This document shows positions 17,181 through 26,066 of a stretch of DNA of 64,000 nucleotides, one piece after another; positions within the stretch are counted from its first letter, which is position 1; each line of letters opens with the position of its first letter. The DNA is from Candidatus Flexifilum affinis (lineage in GTDB: Bacteria; Chloroflexota; Anaerolineae; Aggregatilineales; Phototrophicaceae). Both the position numbers and the translations under genes were made by a program. The DNA is taken from assembly GCA_016713325.1 (NCBI GenBank), contig JADJPJ010000100.1, forward strand, positions 1 to 64,000, in the 5' to 3' direction. The notes beneath the pieces are model-generated. The model did no database searches. It saw only the letters and a list, made by a program, of their open reading frames with translations, and was not told the DNA's origin.

Positions 17181-20100
17181 ATGCCAGAGAACAGACATGA
17201 TATGCCCTCGAAACTGGCGCAAACCCATGAACAGCTCAAAAAAGCCCAGGCCCGCATAGCGGAATTGGAATCGCAGCTCTCCGGCGATTCGTCGCGCCCT
17301 CATGTCCTCGTCGCGAGTGAAGATCGTTACCATCGTACGCTCGACAACATGCTGGAAGGCTGCCAGATCATCGGATTTGACTGGCGCTACCTCTATGTCA
17401 ACGATACTGCCGCGCGTCACGGCCAGCGAGCGAAAGCTGAACTCATCGGCTATACGATGATGGAACGATATCCAGGCATTGAAGCGACGGAAATGTTCGC
17501 TGCTCTGAAGCGTTGCATGCACGAGCGGACCACTGAGCATATCGAGAACGAATTCTTCTATCCCGATGGCACGCATGCATGGTTCGAACTGAGCATTCAA
17601 CCCGTACCCGAAGGTCTGTTCATTCTCTCACTGGACATCACTCAACGGAAACAGGCAGAAATAGCCCTGAAGCGTTATGCGCAGCGGGTAAAAATCCTTC
17701 ATGACATTGATGTTGGCATCATCAGTGCCACTTCAATTCAATCTCTTGTCGAAGCTGTGCTCCTCCGTATCCGTCAGCTCATCCCGTGCCAGCATGTGAG
17801 TGTAACGCTGATAGATGAGACCACAGATGAATGGGTGTTTTTCGCTGCGGACCACAATGGCCCTTCGGGGCTAGAGGCGGGCAGTCGCCTTGCGATTACC
17901 CCTCGCTTGCTAAAGGAATTCATCGCAGAACCCATCAAAGTGATCGATGACTTCCTGTCGATAGAGTATCCGGACGCCGTATCCGCTCGCCTGATCAGTG
18001 AAGGCAAACGATCTGCCCTGCATGCCCGCTTCACGGCTCAAGGGCGTCCACTGGGATCGCTCAATCTGCTGGCAGATGAACCCGGCTTTTTCACCGGCGA
18101 GCATCAGGAAATTGCTGCAGGAATCGGCAATCAACTTGCCGTTGCCATTCATCAGGCGCAACTCACCGAAGAACTCGCGCGTCGCGCCCTTCAATTGGAA
18201 CAGCGGAATGCGGAACTCATGCAGTCCGAATCAACAGAGCGTGAGCAGCGCGTACTTGCCGAAGCGCTGCGTGACAGCCTGGCTGTGCTGACCGCGTCGC
18301 TGGACGTTGATACGGTGATGCAGCAGCTTCTTGCGTATAGCACGACCGTTATTCCCAGTGAAGCCGGCTCCATTATCCTCTTTGAGGGTAATCAAGGGCG
18401 AGTCGCCTACTCACGAGGCTTTCCGCCGGAAGCTGAAGCTTACTTCAAAACCCTTCGAATACCGACTGCCTCCAATAAATACCTGGGTGGTGAGGACAAC
18501 CCGAGGGCATATCTCGCTGCCGATACACAGTCTACCGTTGGTTGGGAAAAGATTGCGATTACAGATTGGATTCGTTCCAGCATCGGGGTTCCCATCGTCC
18601 TGCATGGTGAGGTCATCGGTCTACTCACTGCCGATAGCGCAATGCCTCATCGATTTCAGCAAAAGGACGTGGCGAACCTGCAAACATTTGCCCGCTATGC
18701 GGCACTGGCGCTCGAAAACGCCTATCACGTCAATCAACTTGAACAGAGGGTCAATGAGCGCACCGCCGAACTGCAAGCGACGAAAGAGCAAGTCGAAGCG
18801 ATACTCGACAACAGTCCGAACGGTATCCTGCTGGTCTACGCCGATCTGACCGTTCAGCAGACGAATTCATCATTCAATCGCCTCTTTTGCAGCGAACCGG
18901 ATGACTATGTTGGCAAATCGCTGGACACGCTCATCCACCCAGAAGATGTTGACGGCGTAAAAAGGCTTGTTCAATTGGCAGTCGCAGAACCACCGGGGGG
19001 ACGGGTGGAGATCAGCGCCCAGCGTAAGGACGGTACTATCTTCGACGCTGAACTCGGCATTGCGCGGAGCGCAGGCGGCGGATTGGTATGCGAGATTCAC
19101 GACATCACCGAACGGAAAGTACAGGAGCGTCAGCTTCGCTTCTATGCCAGCATACAGGAAAGCGTCACGGATGCCGTGATCGCGACCGATCTGAATTTTC
19201 GCATCCAGAGTTGGAACCCGGCGGCGGAGCGCGTGTACGGGTGGCGTGCCCAGGAAGTCATCGGTAAATCGAGCGTTGAGGTGCTGCAGACACAGTTTCT
19301 ATCAGGTCAGACCCGCGAGCAAGCGAGCCAGACCCTGAAAGAGCAGGGGTTTCTGACGGCCGAAGCTAGCCAGCATCACAAAGATGGCAGAACCATCTTT
19401 ACATTTGGTTCGGTTGTCGTCCTCAAGGACGAGGCTCAGCATCCGATTGGCTTTGTTGCCGTAAACCGCGACATTACCGAACGTAAGCAGGCAGAAGAGA
19501 TGCAGCAGCAGGCACTCGCCAAAGAAAGAGAACTGAGTGAGCTCAAATCGCGCTTTGTATCCATGGCTTCACACGAGTTCCGCACCCCTCTGGCCACTAT
19601 TCTCGCTCTGACCGAAACGCTGAGCGCCTACCGACATAGACTCCCTGAAGAGAAGATCGATGAACGATTGGACATGATCAAGGAACAGGTAGGGCATCTC
19701 AAGGACATCATGGAAGACGTTCTGCTGCTGGCACGAATGCAGGCACGGCGAGTCGAGTTTAATCCAGCTCCTATGAACGTGGATAGCCTGGGCCGAAGTG
19801 TCCTTGATGAGATTCAGAGCCGACCCGATGTCACCCATCATTTTGCCTATGCCTGTCATCCTGCGCTTCAAAATGTGAAGTTGGATAAGAAACTGATACG
19901 ACAGGTCTTCGACAATCTGGTATCCAATGCGATCAAATATTCACCAACGGGCACGTTTGTTCATATCCGCCTGGACTATGACCAATCGACGGTAGTCCTG
20001 GAAGTGCGCGATGAAGGCATCGGCATCCCGGAATCCGATTTGCCGCACTTGTTTGAACCTTTCCACCGCGCTGCGAATGTCAATACGATCCCTGGTACCG

Positions 20101-20252
20101 GGCTGGGATTGGTGATTATCAAAGAATCTGTTGAACTGCACGGCGGGACCATCAGCGTGGACAGTCGAGTCAATGTGGGGACGACAGTGACTGTCCGTAT
20201 CCCGATAGTCGCGTTGGAGGGAAACGATGACGACCCGCGTCCTGGTGATTGA
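17181..20252 (+). CDS. Multi-sensor histidine kinase (PAS-GAF-GAF-PAS-PAS)
   Basis: The protein has 1,023 residues with no membrane segment, so it is a cytoplasmic sensor. In order: a coiled coil (about 8-40), PAS (50-160, ending SLDITQRKQAE), GAF (175-330), GAF (355-510), coiled coil, PAS (530-645, ending IHDITERK), PAS (650-770, ending NRDITERKQAEE), HisKA with phospho-acceptor His798 in MASHEFRTPL, and HATPase with NLVSNAIKYS, DEGIGIPESD and GTGLGLVI. It would phosphorylate a receiver in response to small molecules or redox state. The next gene overlaps it by 26 bp and supplies a receiver. Confidence 0.92.
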   Translation: MPENRHDMPSKLAQTHEQLKKAQARIAELESQLSGDSSRPHVLVASEDRYHRTLDNMLEGCQIIGFDWRYLYVNDTAARHGQRAKAELIGYTMMERYPGIEATEMFAALKRCMHERTTEHIENEFFYPDGTHAWFELSIQPVPEGLFILSLDITQRKQAEIALKRYAQRVKILHDIDVGIISATSIQSLVEAVLLRIRQLIPCQHVSVTLIDETTDEWVFFAADHNGPSGLEAGSRLAITPRLLKEFIAEPIKVIDDFLSIEYPDAVSARLISEGKRSALHARFTAQGRPLGSLNLLADEPGFFTGEHQEIAAGIGNQLAVAIHQAQLTEELARRALQLEQRNAELMQSESTEREQRVLAEALRDSLAVLTASLDVDTVMQQLLAYSTTVIPSEAGSIILFEGNQGRVAYSRGFPPEAEAYFKTLRIPTASNKYLGGEDNPRAYLAADTQSTVGWEKIAITDWIRSSIGVPIVLHGEVIGLLTADSAMPHRFQQKDVANLQTFARYAALALENAYHVNQLEQRVNERTAELQATKEQVEAILDNSPNGILLVYADLTVQQTNSSFNRLFCSEPDDYVGKSLDTLIHPEDVDGVKRLVQLAVAEPPGGRVEISAQRKDGTIFDAELGIARSAGGGLVCEIHDITERKVQERQLRFYASIQESVTDAVIATDLNFRIQSWNPAAERVYGWRAQEVIGKSSVEVLQTQFLSGQTREQASQTLKEQGFLTAEASQHHKDGRTIFTFGSVVVLKDEAQHPIGFVAVNRDITERKQAEEMQQQALAKERELSELKSRFVSMASHEFRTPLATILALTETLSAYRHRLPEEKIDERLDMIKEQVGHLKDIMEDVLLLARMQARRVEFNPAPMNVDSLGRSVLDEIQSRPDVTHHFAYACHPALQNVKLDKKLIRQVFDNLVSNAIKYSPTGTFVHIRLDYDQSTVVLEVRDEGIGIPESDLPHLFEPFHRAANVNTIPGTGLGLVIIKESVELHGGTISVDSRVNVGTTVTVRIPIVALEGNDDDPRPGD

Positions 20253-21348
20253 AGACGAAGAGATCCTGCGTCGTGAGCTCCTGGAGTGGTTGAGTCTGGA
20301 AGGCTATGACGCGGATGGCGCTGCCAACGGTACTGAGGGCATCAGCCAGGCGATTCGTCAGCCGCCCGATTTGATCGTCTGTGATATTACCATGCCCGGC
20401 CTTGACGGGTATGAGGTTCTAATGGAGATTCGCTCCGATCCTTCCACTTCAGGGGTTCCCTTTATCTTTGTGACGGCCAGGGCGGCCCGTGAGGATATCC
20501 GCAGGGGGATGGATTCAGGCGCGGACGATTACATCACCAAGCCTTTCGGCCGTCAGGAGTTTTTACGAGCAGTAGAAGCTCGCCTGGAGCAGAAGCAAGT
20601 TCAGGAGCAGCGGCATCAACTGGAGTCCGAACGGTTGCGGCAGGCGTTTGAACATGAGCGGGACCAGCGACTTTTGAAGGCTAAGTTGGTCGCCATGTTT
20701 TCGCATGATTTTCGCAATCCCCTCGCGAGCATCATGTCCTCGAACGGCCTCTTGCGGGACTATGTCGATCGCATGGATAACGAGCGTCGCCTGACGCATC
20801 ACAGTCGTATCGAAGCATCGGTGCGCCAGCTTCTGCAGATGCTGGATGATATGCTCGTCGTCTCCCAGATGGAAACAGGCCATTATGACTTCAGGCCGGA
20901 GCAGTTGAACATCGCGGAATTGTTGCAGGGCATCGTCGAGGAATTTCAGACGATACACTCTCAATCGTACAGGATCTTCTACGACCGGCGATTTGACGAT
21001 CTGGTCGTGGCTGACCCGCGCCTGATACGCCAGATTGCGTCCAATCTGATCTCCAATGCCATCAAGTATTCGCCTCAAGGCGGTGAGGTAAGAGTATCAT
21101 TGGAGCATGAAGACGGTCAGTTTATTCTGATTGTGCAGGATTGGGGTGTTGGCATCCCGGAAGCCGATCAAACCAACTTGTTTGATGCATTTCGGCGTGC
21201 CTCGAATGTCGGCGGTGTGCCCGGTACAGGTTTGGGATTAACGATTGTCAAGCAGGCGGTGGACTTACACGGCGGCGAGATCCACCTTCAAAGCCAGGTC
21301 GGTACTGGCACAACGGTGACCGTCAGAATACCAGTTGAACCCAACTGA
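20227..21348 (+). CDS. Receiver-histidine kinase hybrid
   Basis: The protein has 373 residues in the order receiver then kinase. The receiver has the acidic VIEDEE, phospho-acceptor Asp53 (VCDITMPGLDG), Thr in VTARA and Lys in ITKPFG. A coiled linker leads to HisKA with His160 (FSHDFRNPLASI) and HATPase with NLISNAIKYS, QDWGVGIPEAD and GTGLGLTI. It starts inside the end of the upstream sensor kinase gene, so the two form one phosphorelay in which the sensor likely phosphorylates Asp53. There is no DNA-binding domain, so output is either another kinase step or an unlinked regulator. Confidence 0.92.
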   Translation: MTTRVLVIEDEEILRRELLEWLSLEGYDADGAANGTEGISQAIRQPPDLIVCDITMPGLDGYEVLMEIRSDPSTSGVPFIFVTARAAREDIRRGMDSGADDYITKPFGRQEFLRAVEARLEQKQVQEQRHQLESERLRQAFEHERDQRLLKAKLVAMFSHDFRNPLASIMSSNGLLRDYVDRMDNERRLTHHSRIEASVRQLLQMLDDMLVVSQMETGHYDFRPEQLNIAELLQGIVEEFQTIHSQSYRIFYDRRFDDLVVADPRLIRQIASNLISNAIKYSPQGGEVRVSLEHEDGQFILIVQDWGVGIPEADQTNLFDAFRRASNVGGVPGTGLGLTIVKQAVDLHGGEIHLQSQVGTGTTVTVRIPVEPN

Positions 21349-21556
21349 AGCACTCCCTGAAGTACAGTGCTGCAGGCGCGTTCTCGTACGAAAGGGCAAG
21401 CGCTTCAAAATCGACCATCAGGTCATGAGGGTGCAAAACGTATCGTAGAGGCGCATCGTGATGCGGCCGGGATGGGAGGCAGTTCGCGAACCGCCCTGTT
21501 GTAACCCTACCAGGAAATCTGATGCGTTTGCCCTGCATGAGGGCTGTCCGCCTATG

Positions 21557-21584
21557 TTGACGCCTGCCGGGAAAAAGCTATACT
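21557..21584 (+). promoter_or_regulatory. Predicted metG promoter
   Basis: TTGACG (21557-21562, five of six) and TATACT (21579-21584, five of six) are separated by 16 bp. Transcription would begin near 21591, at or just before the first base of a 28-codon open frame, giving a leader of about 215 bases before metG. Confidence 0.6.
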
Positions 21585-21591
21585 TAAAGGC

Positions 21592-21678
21592 ATGAAACGC
21601 AGAACGTTGGGTGGCCTCTCTTCGATGCGAATGCCGTCCGTGTCCAATGACAGACGGTGTGCTTCGACGCGCCTCTAG
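21592..21678 (+). CDS. Candidate metG leader peptide
   Basis: This is a 28-codon open frame (MKRRTLGGLSSMRMPSVSND, then RRCASTRL) that begins at the predicted transcription start, so it would be translated leaderless. Met codons at 21625 and 21631 lie just before the first arm of a set of mutually exclusive hairpins. Ribosome stalling there when charged Met-tRNA is scarce would favour the antiterminator. No ribosome binding site is present; the call rests on position and codon content only. Confidence 0.35.
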   Translation: MKRRTLGGLSSMRMPSVSNDRRCASTRL

Positions 21679-21738
21679 CGTGCGCGTGTTCCATCAGGGG
21701 AATTCAAGCCGTCTGTCAGCACTGACAGGCGGCTTTTT
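21634..21738 (+). promoter_or_regulatory. Candidate transcription attenuator upstream of metG
   Basis: Four arms are visible. Arm 1 (about 21634-21644, CCGTCCGTGTC) can pair imperfectly with arm 2 (21648-21657, TGACAGACGG). Arm 2 pairs perfectly over 10 bp with arm 3 (21709-21718, CCGTCTGTCA). Arm 3 is also the 5' half of the terminator with arm 4 (21722-21733). Pairing 2:3 excludes 3:4, the classic attenuator layout. No T-box consensus is present. Confidence 0.6.
21708..21738 (+). terminator. Intrinsic terminator in the metG leader
   Basis: The 12-bp stem GCCGTCTGTCAG/CTGACAGGCGGC has a single G-U pair and a tight loop, and is followed by TTTTT. It lies 70 bp before the metG start, so unregulated transcription would stop before the gene. 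Confidence 0.75.
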
Positions 21739-21807
21739 GTTGTGCAGCGGGCTGTGTCACAATATGGGAACATCAACCACTCTATTCTGAAGTTGTAAGA
21801 GGACGCC

Positions 21808-23601
21808 ATGAGCAAAACCATTCATGTTTCCGTCGCCTGGCCCTACGCGAATGGCGATCTGCACGTGGGGCATCTGGCCGGGGCCTATCTGCCGGCCGAT
21901 ATTTTCGCGCGCTATCACCGCCTGAAGGGCAACCGCGTCCTGATGGTATCCGGGTCGGACAGCCACGGCACGCCGATCTCGGTCGAGGCCGACAAGCGCG
22001 GGGTGTCGCCGCGCTCGATCTTCGAGCACTACCACGAGCGCTTCCTGCTCGCCCAGCAGAAGATCGGCATCAGCTACGATCTGTTCACGCACACCGATAC
22101 CGAGAACCATCATCAGGTGGCGCAGGATATCTTCACGCTGCTGCTGGAGCGCGGGCACCTCTACAAGGAAAGCCAGCAGCTCCTCTACAGCCAGATCGAG
22201 CGCCGCTTCCTGCCTGATCGCTATGTCGAGGGCGAGTGCTACATCTGCCACTTCCCGGACGCGCGCGGCGACCAGTGCGACAACTGCGGCAGCCTGCTCG
22301 ACGCCACCAAGCTGATCAACCCGCGCAGCAAGAACCACCCGCTGGAACGGCTGGTCGTCCGCGAGACCGAGCACTACTTCCTTGACCTCAGCCACTTCAC
22401 CGACGCGCTGCTGGCCTACCTGGACGCGCATGAGTCGCACTGGCGGCCCAACGTCCAGCGCTTCAGCCGCAACTTCATTGCCGAGGGTCTGCGCGGCCGC
22501 CCGATCACCCGCGACATCGACTGGGGTATCCGTGTGCCGCTGCCGGGCTGGGACGAGAAGCGCCTGTACGTCTGGTTCGAGGCGGTCATGGGCTATTTCA
22601 CGGCCAGCATCGAGTGGTCGAAGAACATCGGCCAGCCCGACGCCTGGAAGGAATGGTGGTACAACCCGGAGGCCGAGATCTACAACTTCATCGGCAAGGA
22701 CAACATCCCCTTCCACACCGTGATCTGGCCGGCCGAGCTGATGGGCATCGACGGCATCTACCACGACGCCGGGGGTTTGAACCTGCCCTACGACGTGCCG
22801 GCCAACGAATTCATGAACATCGAGGGTAAGCAGTTCTCCAAGAGCCGCAACTGGGCGATCTGGGTGCCGGACATCCTGGATCGCTACCAGCCCGACGCCG
22901 TGCGCTACTACATCGCCATGACCTTCCCGGAAACGCACGACTCCGACTACGCCTGGGATGGCTTCTTCAACCGCGTCAACGGCGAGCTGCTGGCCGCCTG
23001 GGGCAACCTGGTCAACCGCATGACCAGCTTCGCCTTCAAGCGCTTCGAGGGTAAGGTCCCGACCTACAACGCCCTGACGCCCGACGACGAGGCGATCATC
23101 GCCCGCGTCGAGGCCGGCTTCGAGGAAGTCGGGAGCCTGCTGGAGCAGGTGCGCCTGCGCGAGGCGCTCCAGACTGCGATGGGGCTGGTGCGCGACTCCA
23201 ACGCCTATCTTGATACGCGCAAGCCGTGGGCGACCATCAAGGAAGATCCGACTGACGCGGCGCGTTCGGTGTACACCATCCTGCGCGTCATCGACAACCT
23301 GAACGTGCTGCTGGCGCCCTTCCTGCCATTTTCGGCGCAGAAGGTGCACGAGTATCTGGGCTATGACGGTCAGGTTTTCGGCACGCTGACGATCCAGAGC
23401 TTCCAGGAGTCGGAGCGGGCGCACCGGGCGCTGGTCTACGACGGAACGGGGGCGATCGGCAAGTGGGCCGTGCGCGTCCTGCCGCCGGGGCAGGCGCTGC
23501 GCGAGCCACAGGCGCTCTATGTCAAGCTGGAGCCGGAGGTTGTGGAGGCTGAGCGCGCCCTGCTGGGCGCCCAGCGCGACGAACACCCGATTGTGGTATA
23601 G
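21808..23601 (+). CDS. metG: Methionyl-tRNA synthetase
   Basis: This is a 597-residue class I aminoacyl-tRNA synthetase that charges tRNA-Met. The HIGH motif reads HVGH (19-22) and the KMSKS motif reads KQFSKS (341-346). A zinc knuckle is present at about residues 146-161 (CYICHFPDARGDQCDNCG). The C-terminal anticodon-binding helical domain is complete (LNVLLAPFLPFSAQKVHEYL); there is no C-terminal tRNA-binding (EMAP-like) extension. AGAGGA lies six bases before the ATG. Control by a leader attenuator is proposed from the upstream sequence. Confidence 0.95.
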   Translation: MSKTIHVSVAWPYANGDLHVGHLAGAYLPADIFARYHRLKGNRVLMVSGSDSHGTPISVEADKRGVSPRSIFEHYHERFLLAQQKIGISYDLFTHTDTENHHQVAQDIFTLLLERGHLYKESQQLLYSQIERRFLPDRYVEGECYICHFPDARGDQCDNCGSLLDATKLINPRSKNHPLERLVVRETEHYFLDLSHFTDALLAYLDAHESHWRPNVQRFSRNFIAEGLRGRPITRDIDWGIRVPLPGWDEKRLYVWFEAVMGYFTASIEWSKNIGQPDAWKEWWYNPEAEIYNFIGKDNIPFHTVIWPAELMGIDGIYHDAGGLNLPYDVPANEFMNIEGKQFSKSRNWAIWVPDILDRYQPDAVRYYIAMTFPETHDSDYAWDGFFNRVNGELLAAWGNLVNRMTSFAFKRFEGKVPTYNALTPDDEAIIARVEAGFEEVGSLLEQVRLREALQTAMGLVRDSNAYLDTRKPWATIKEDPTDAARSVYTILRVIDNLNVLLAPFLPFSAQKVHEYLGYDGQVFGTLTIQSFQESERAHRALVYDGTGAIGKWAVRVLPPGQALREPQALYVKLEPEVVEAERALLGAQRDEHPIVV

Positions 23602-23603
23602 AC

Positions 23604-23643
23604 CCTCACCCCCGACCCCTCTCCCGTGGCCACGGGAGAGGGG
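23604..23643 (+). terminator. Hairpin after metG (CCCTCACCCC-type repeat)
   Basis: CCCCTCTCCCGTGG/CCACGGGAGAGGGG forms a 14-bp stem at 23616-23643, preceded by CCCTCACCCCC. There is no T-tract, so it may be a repeat that also ends transcription rather than a classical terminator. Related hairpins occur in the spacer near 31850 and in the MITE copies. Confidence 0.45.
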
Positions 23644-23727
23644 AGCCCGCGGCGGCGTGGCGGGAGGCGGAGGTTTGCGTTATGTTCTGGGCAAGATTGA
23701 GTCTGCTTGTTTGGAAGGAGACTTGTG

Positions 23728-24939
23728 ATGCCCAGAACCGTGGTCCTCGTCGGGGCGTTGGATACCAAAGGCGAGGATTTTTCATATGTGAAGGCGCTGA
23801 TTGAGGCGGGCGGCGCGCAGGTACTGACCGTCGACTTCGGCGTGATGGGCGAGCCGGCCTACCCGCCCGACGTGGGGCGCGCGGAGGTGGCCCAGGCCGG
23901 GGGTGGCGATCTGGCGGCGCTGGCGAGCGGCGACCACAAAGATCTGGCGATGCGGACGATGGCCGACGGTCTGGCCGTCGTCGTGCGGCGGCTGTACGAC
24001 GAGGGCCGGCTGGATGGCATCCTGGGCATGGGCGGCGGAGGCGGCACGTCGATCGCCACGACGGCGATGCGCGCCCTGCCGGTTGGCGTGCCGAAGGTGA
24101 TGGTATCGACGCTGGCGGGCGGCGACGTGCACGAGTATGCCGGTCTGAAGGACATCACGTTCATGCCGTCGATCGTGGACGTGGCCGGGCTGAACCGCAT
24201 CAGCCGGCGAATTTACGCCAACGCCGCCGGGGCGATCCTGGGCATGGTGCAGGTGGAGGCGCCGGTCGCATCCGCCGACAAGCCGATCCTGACGGCGTCG
24301 ATGTTCGGCAACACGACGACGGCGGTAGGGCATGCGCGCGGCCTTTTCGAGGCGGCGGGCTACGAGGTGCTGGTGTTCCACGCGACAGGCGTCGGGGGCC
24401 GGACGATGGAGAGCCTGATTGCCGACCGGTACGTGACGGGCTGCTTCGACCTGACCACCACGGAGATCGCCGACCACGTGTGCGGCGGGGTGCTGGATGC
24501 CGGCCCCGACCGGATGATGGCGGCGGCGCGGGCGGGCATCCCCACGATTCTGGCGCCCGGCTGCGTGGATATGGCGAACTTCGGCGGCATCGAGACGGTG
24601 CCGGAGAAGTATCGCGGGCGCAACCTGTACCAGTGGAACCCGAACATCACCCTGCTGCGCACCAACGTCGAAGAGAACGCCCGCATGGGCGAGATGATCG
24701 CCGCCGCGGCCAACGCCTCGACCGGGCCGGTGGCGGTGCTGCTGCCGCTGAAGGGCGTGTCGATGCTGGACAGCGAGGGCGGCGCCTTCTGGGACCCGGA
24801 GGCCGACGCCGCGTGCTTCGACGCGATCCGACGGGGGCTGAAGCCGAGTATCTCGCTGGTCGAGATGGACGCCAACATCAATGATCCCGCGTTCTCCGGC
24901 AAGTGCGCCGAGACGCTGCTGAACCTGCTCAGGAGTTGA
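23728..24939 (+). CDS. Tm-1-like ATP-binding domain protein (UPF0261)
   Basis: The protein has 403 residues. It starts with the family's VVLVGALDTKGEDF strand, has a Gly-rich loop ILGMGGGGGTSIAT at about 100-113, KVMVSTLAGGDV, and a second half with ASMFGNTTTAV and VFHATGVGGRTME, as in bacterial homologues of the plant Tm-1 N-terminal domain, which binds ATP. The true start is the ATG at 23728, with AAGGAG seven bases upstream. It is four bases before the TIM-barrel gene. In Tm-1 the two domains are fused, so the pair probably works as one complex, in an unknown, likely catabolic, step. Confidence 0.88.
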   Translation: MPRTVVLVGALDTKGEDFSYVKALIEAGGAQVLTVDFGVMGEPAYPPDVGRAEVAQAGGGDLAALASGDHKDLAMRTMADGLAVVVRRLYDEGRLDGILGMGGGGGTSIATTAMRALPVGVPKVMVSTLAGGDVHEYAGLKDITFMPSIVDVAGLNRISRRIYANAAGAILGMVQVEAPVASADKPILTASMFGNTTTAVGHARGLFEAAGYEVLVFHATGVGGRTMESLIADRYVTGCFDLTTTEIADHVCGGVLDAGPDRMMAAARAGIPTILAPGCVDMANFGGIETVPEKYRGRNLYQWNPNITLLRTNVEENARMGEMIAAAANASTGPVAVLLPLKGVSMLDSEGGAFWDPEADAACFDAIRRGLKPSISLVEMDANINDPAFSGKCAETLLNLLRS

Positions 24940-24943
24940 CCCC

Positions 24944-25774
24944 ATGGCAATCGCACGACAGGAAATAGTACGCCGACTGGCCGCGCAGCGCGCCGCCCGC
25001 AAGCCGATCATCGGCACGGGGGCGGGCACCGGCATTTCCGCCAAGCTGGCCGAGGCCGGTGGCGCGGACATGATCATCATCTACAACAGCGGGCGCTACC
25101 GGATGGCGGGGCGCGGGTCGCTGGCGGGCTACCTGCCCTATGGCGACGCCAACGCCATCGTGATGGAAATGGGCAGCGAGGTGCTGCCGATCGTCAAGGA
25201 CGTGCCGGTGCTGGCGGGAGTGTGCGGCACCGATCCCTTCCGGCTGATGCCGGTGTTCCTGAAGCAGATCAAGGAGGCCGGCTTCTCCGGCGTGCAGAAC
25301 TTCCCGACGGTCGGGCTGATCGACGGCAAGTTCCGGACCAACCTGGAAGCGACCGGCATGGGCTACGACAAGGAAGTGACGGCTATAAAGCTGGCGCATG
25401 AGATGGACCTGTTCACGTCTCCCTACTGCTTCACCGAAGACGAAGCAGTGGCCATGGCCGAGGCGGGGGCGGACCAGATCGTGGCGCACGTCGGCCTGAC
25501 GACCTCAGGCACGATCGGCGCGGGCGTGGCGATGACGCTGGACGAGGCGATCGACGTGACGCTGCGGATCATGGCGGCGGCGCGACGCGTGCGGCCGGAC
25601 ATCTTCGTGATCTGCCATGGCGGGCCGTTCGACGAGCCGGGACCGGTGGCCGAGGCGATGGTCCGCATGACGGGGATCGATGGCTTCTTCGGGGCGTCGA
25701 GCATCGAGCGACTGCCAACGGAGCGGGCGATTACGCAGCAGGTGCGGGACTTCAAAGGGATGGTGCTGGGGTAG
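24944..25774 (+). CDS. TIM-barrel protein of the phosphoenolpyruvate-hydrolase-like family (PF09370-like)
   Basis: The protein has 276 residues and looks like a TIM barrel: KPIIGTGAGTGISAK, GADMIIIYNSGRYRMAGRGS, PVLAGVCGTDPF, GFSGVQNFPTVGLIDG, and a final GFFGASSIERLPTE. It corresponds to the C-terminal domain of Tm-1-like proteins and follows the ATP-binding partner with AGGAG nine bases before its start. The catalysed reaction is not established for this family to my knowledge. Its last 24 codons are the source of a 72-bp repeat also found 5.2 kb downstream, at the far side of the STAND islet. Confidence 0.88.
   Translation: MAIARQEIVRRLAAQRAARKPIIGTGAGTGISAKLAEAGGADMIIIYNSGRYRMAGRGSLAGYLPYGDANAIVMEMGSEVLPIVKDVPVLAGVCGTDPFRLMPVFLKQIKEAGFSGVQNFPTVGLIDGKFRTNLEATGMGYDKEVTAIKLAHEMDLFTSPYCFTEDEAVAMAEAGADQIVAHVGLTTSGTIGAGVAMTLDEAIDVTLRIMAAARRVRPDIFVICHGGPFDEPGPVAEAMVRMTGIDGFFGASSIERLPTERAITQQVRDFKGMVLG
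25699..25770 (+). repeat. 72-bp direct repeat, copy 1 (3' end of TIM-barrel gene)
   Basis: This copy is part of the coding region for SIERLPTERAITQQVRDFKG and a few further residues. It matches 30946-31017 with a single mismatch (A or G in TTCAA[A/G]GGGA). The two copies bracket the decayed STAND gene. Confidence 0.9.
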
Positions 25775-26066
25775 AGGGGCATAGCGCCGAAAATACGCTT
25801 TCCGGTAGGCACACCCGACAGAGTTCATCTTGTGAGCGATCTGTCCTGAACTCCTCTGCCAGATCGCTTATCGCTTTTTGTCAAACGAATCTGAGTTCGA
25901 CGGAACTATAGCCTTGTCATGCTGTGGCATATAGCGTTACATAGACGTGGATAAGTTCTGTTCTGAAGCTGTAGAGAACGATCGGGTTCTCACGAATATT
26001 CACGTGCTTAAGTCTGTATAATTATGGTCAACATTCCAACAATTCGCAGTCCTCAAGAGGTTGCAA
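25775..26066. other. Upstream region of the STAND gene
   Basis: The 292-bp stretch is much richer in A and T than the flanking genes and has no gene. TATAAT at 26017-26022 is a perfect -10 hexamer about 45 bp before the ATG, but I see no good -35 at the right distance. An inverted pair GAGCGATCTG/CAGATCGC near 25833-25868 could form a hairpin. Confidence 0.45.

Noticed and set aside
21349..21556. 71-codon minus-strand frame between the receiver-kinase gene and metG
   Set aside because: It overlaps the kinase gene's end, has no ribosome binding site and resembles no family I know.
21592..21738. T-box or SAM riboswitch upstream of metG
   Set aside because: No T-box consensus sequence and no SAM-riboswitch core could be found; the arms fit a simple attenuator better.
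21757..23586. 609-codon open frame on the minus strand opposite metG
   Set aside because: It mirrors the GC-rich codon pattern of metG, has a low-complexity Val/Arg/Gln/Asp product and no family features; metG is unmistakable.
23604..23643. Classical terminator after metG
   Set aside because: The hairpin lacks a T-tract and is a dispersed repeat; it is kept only as a low-confidence terminator.
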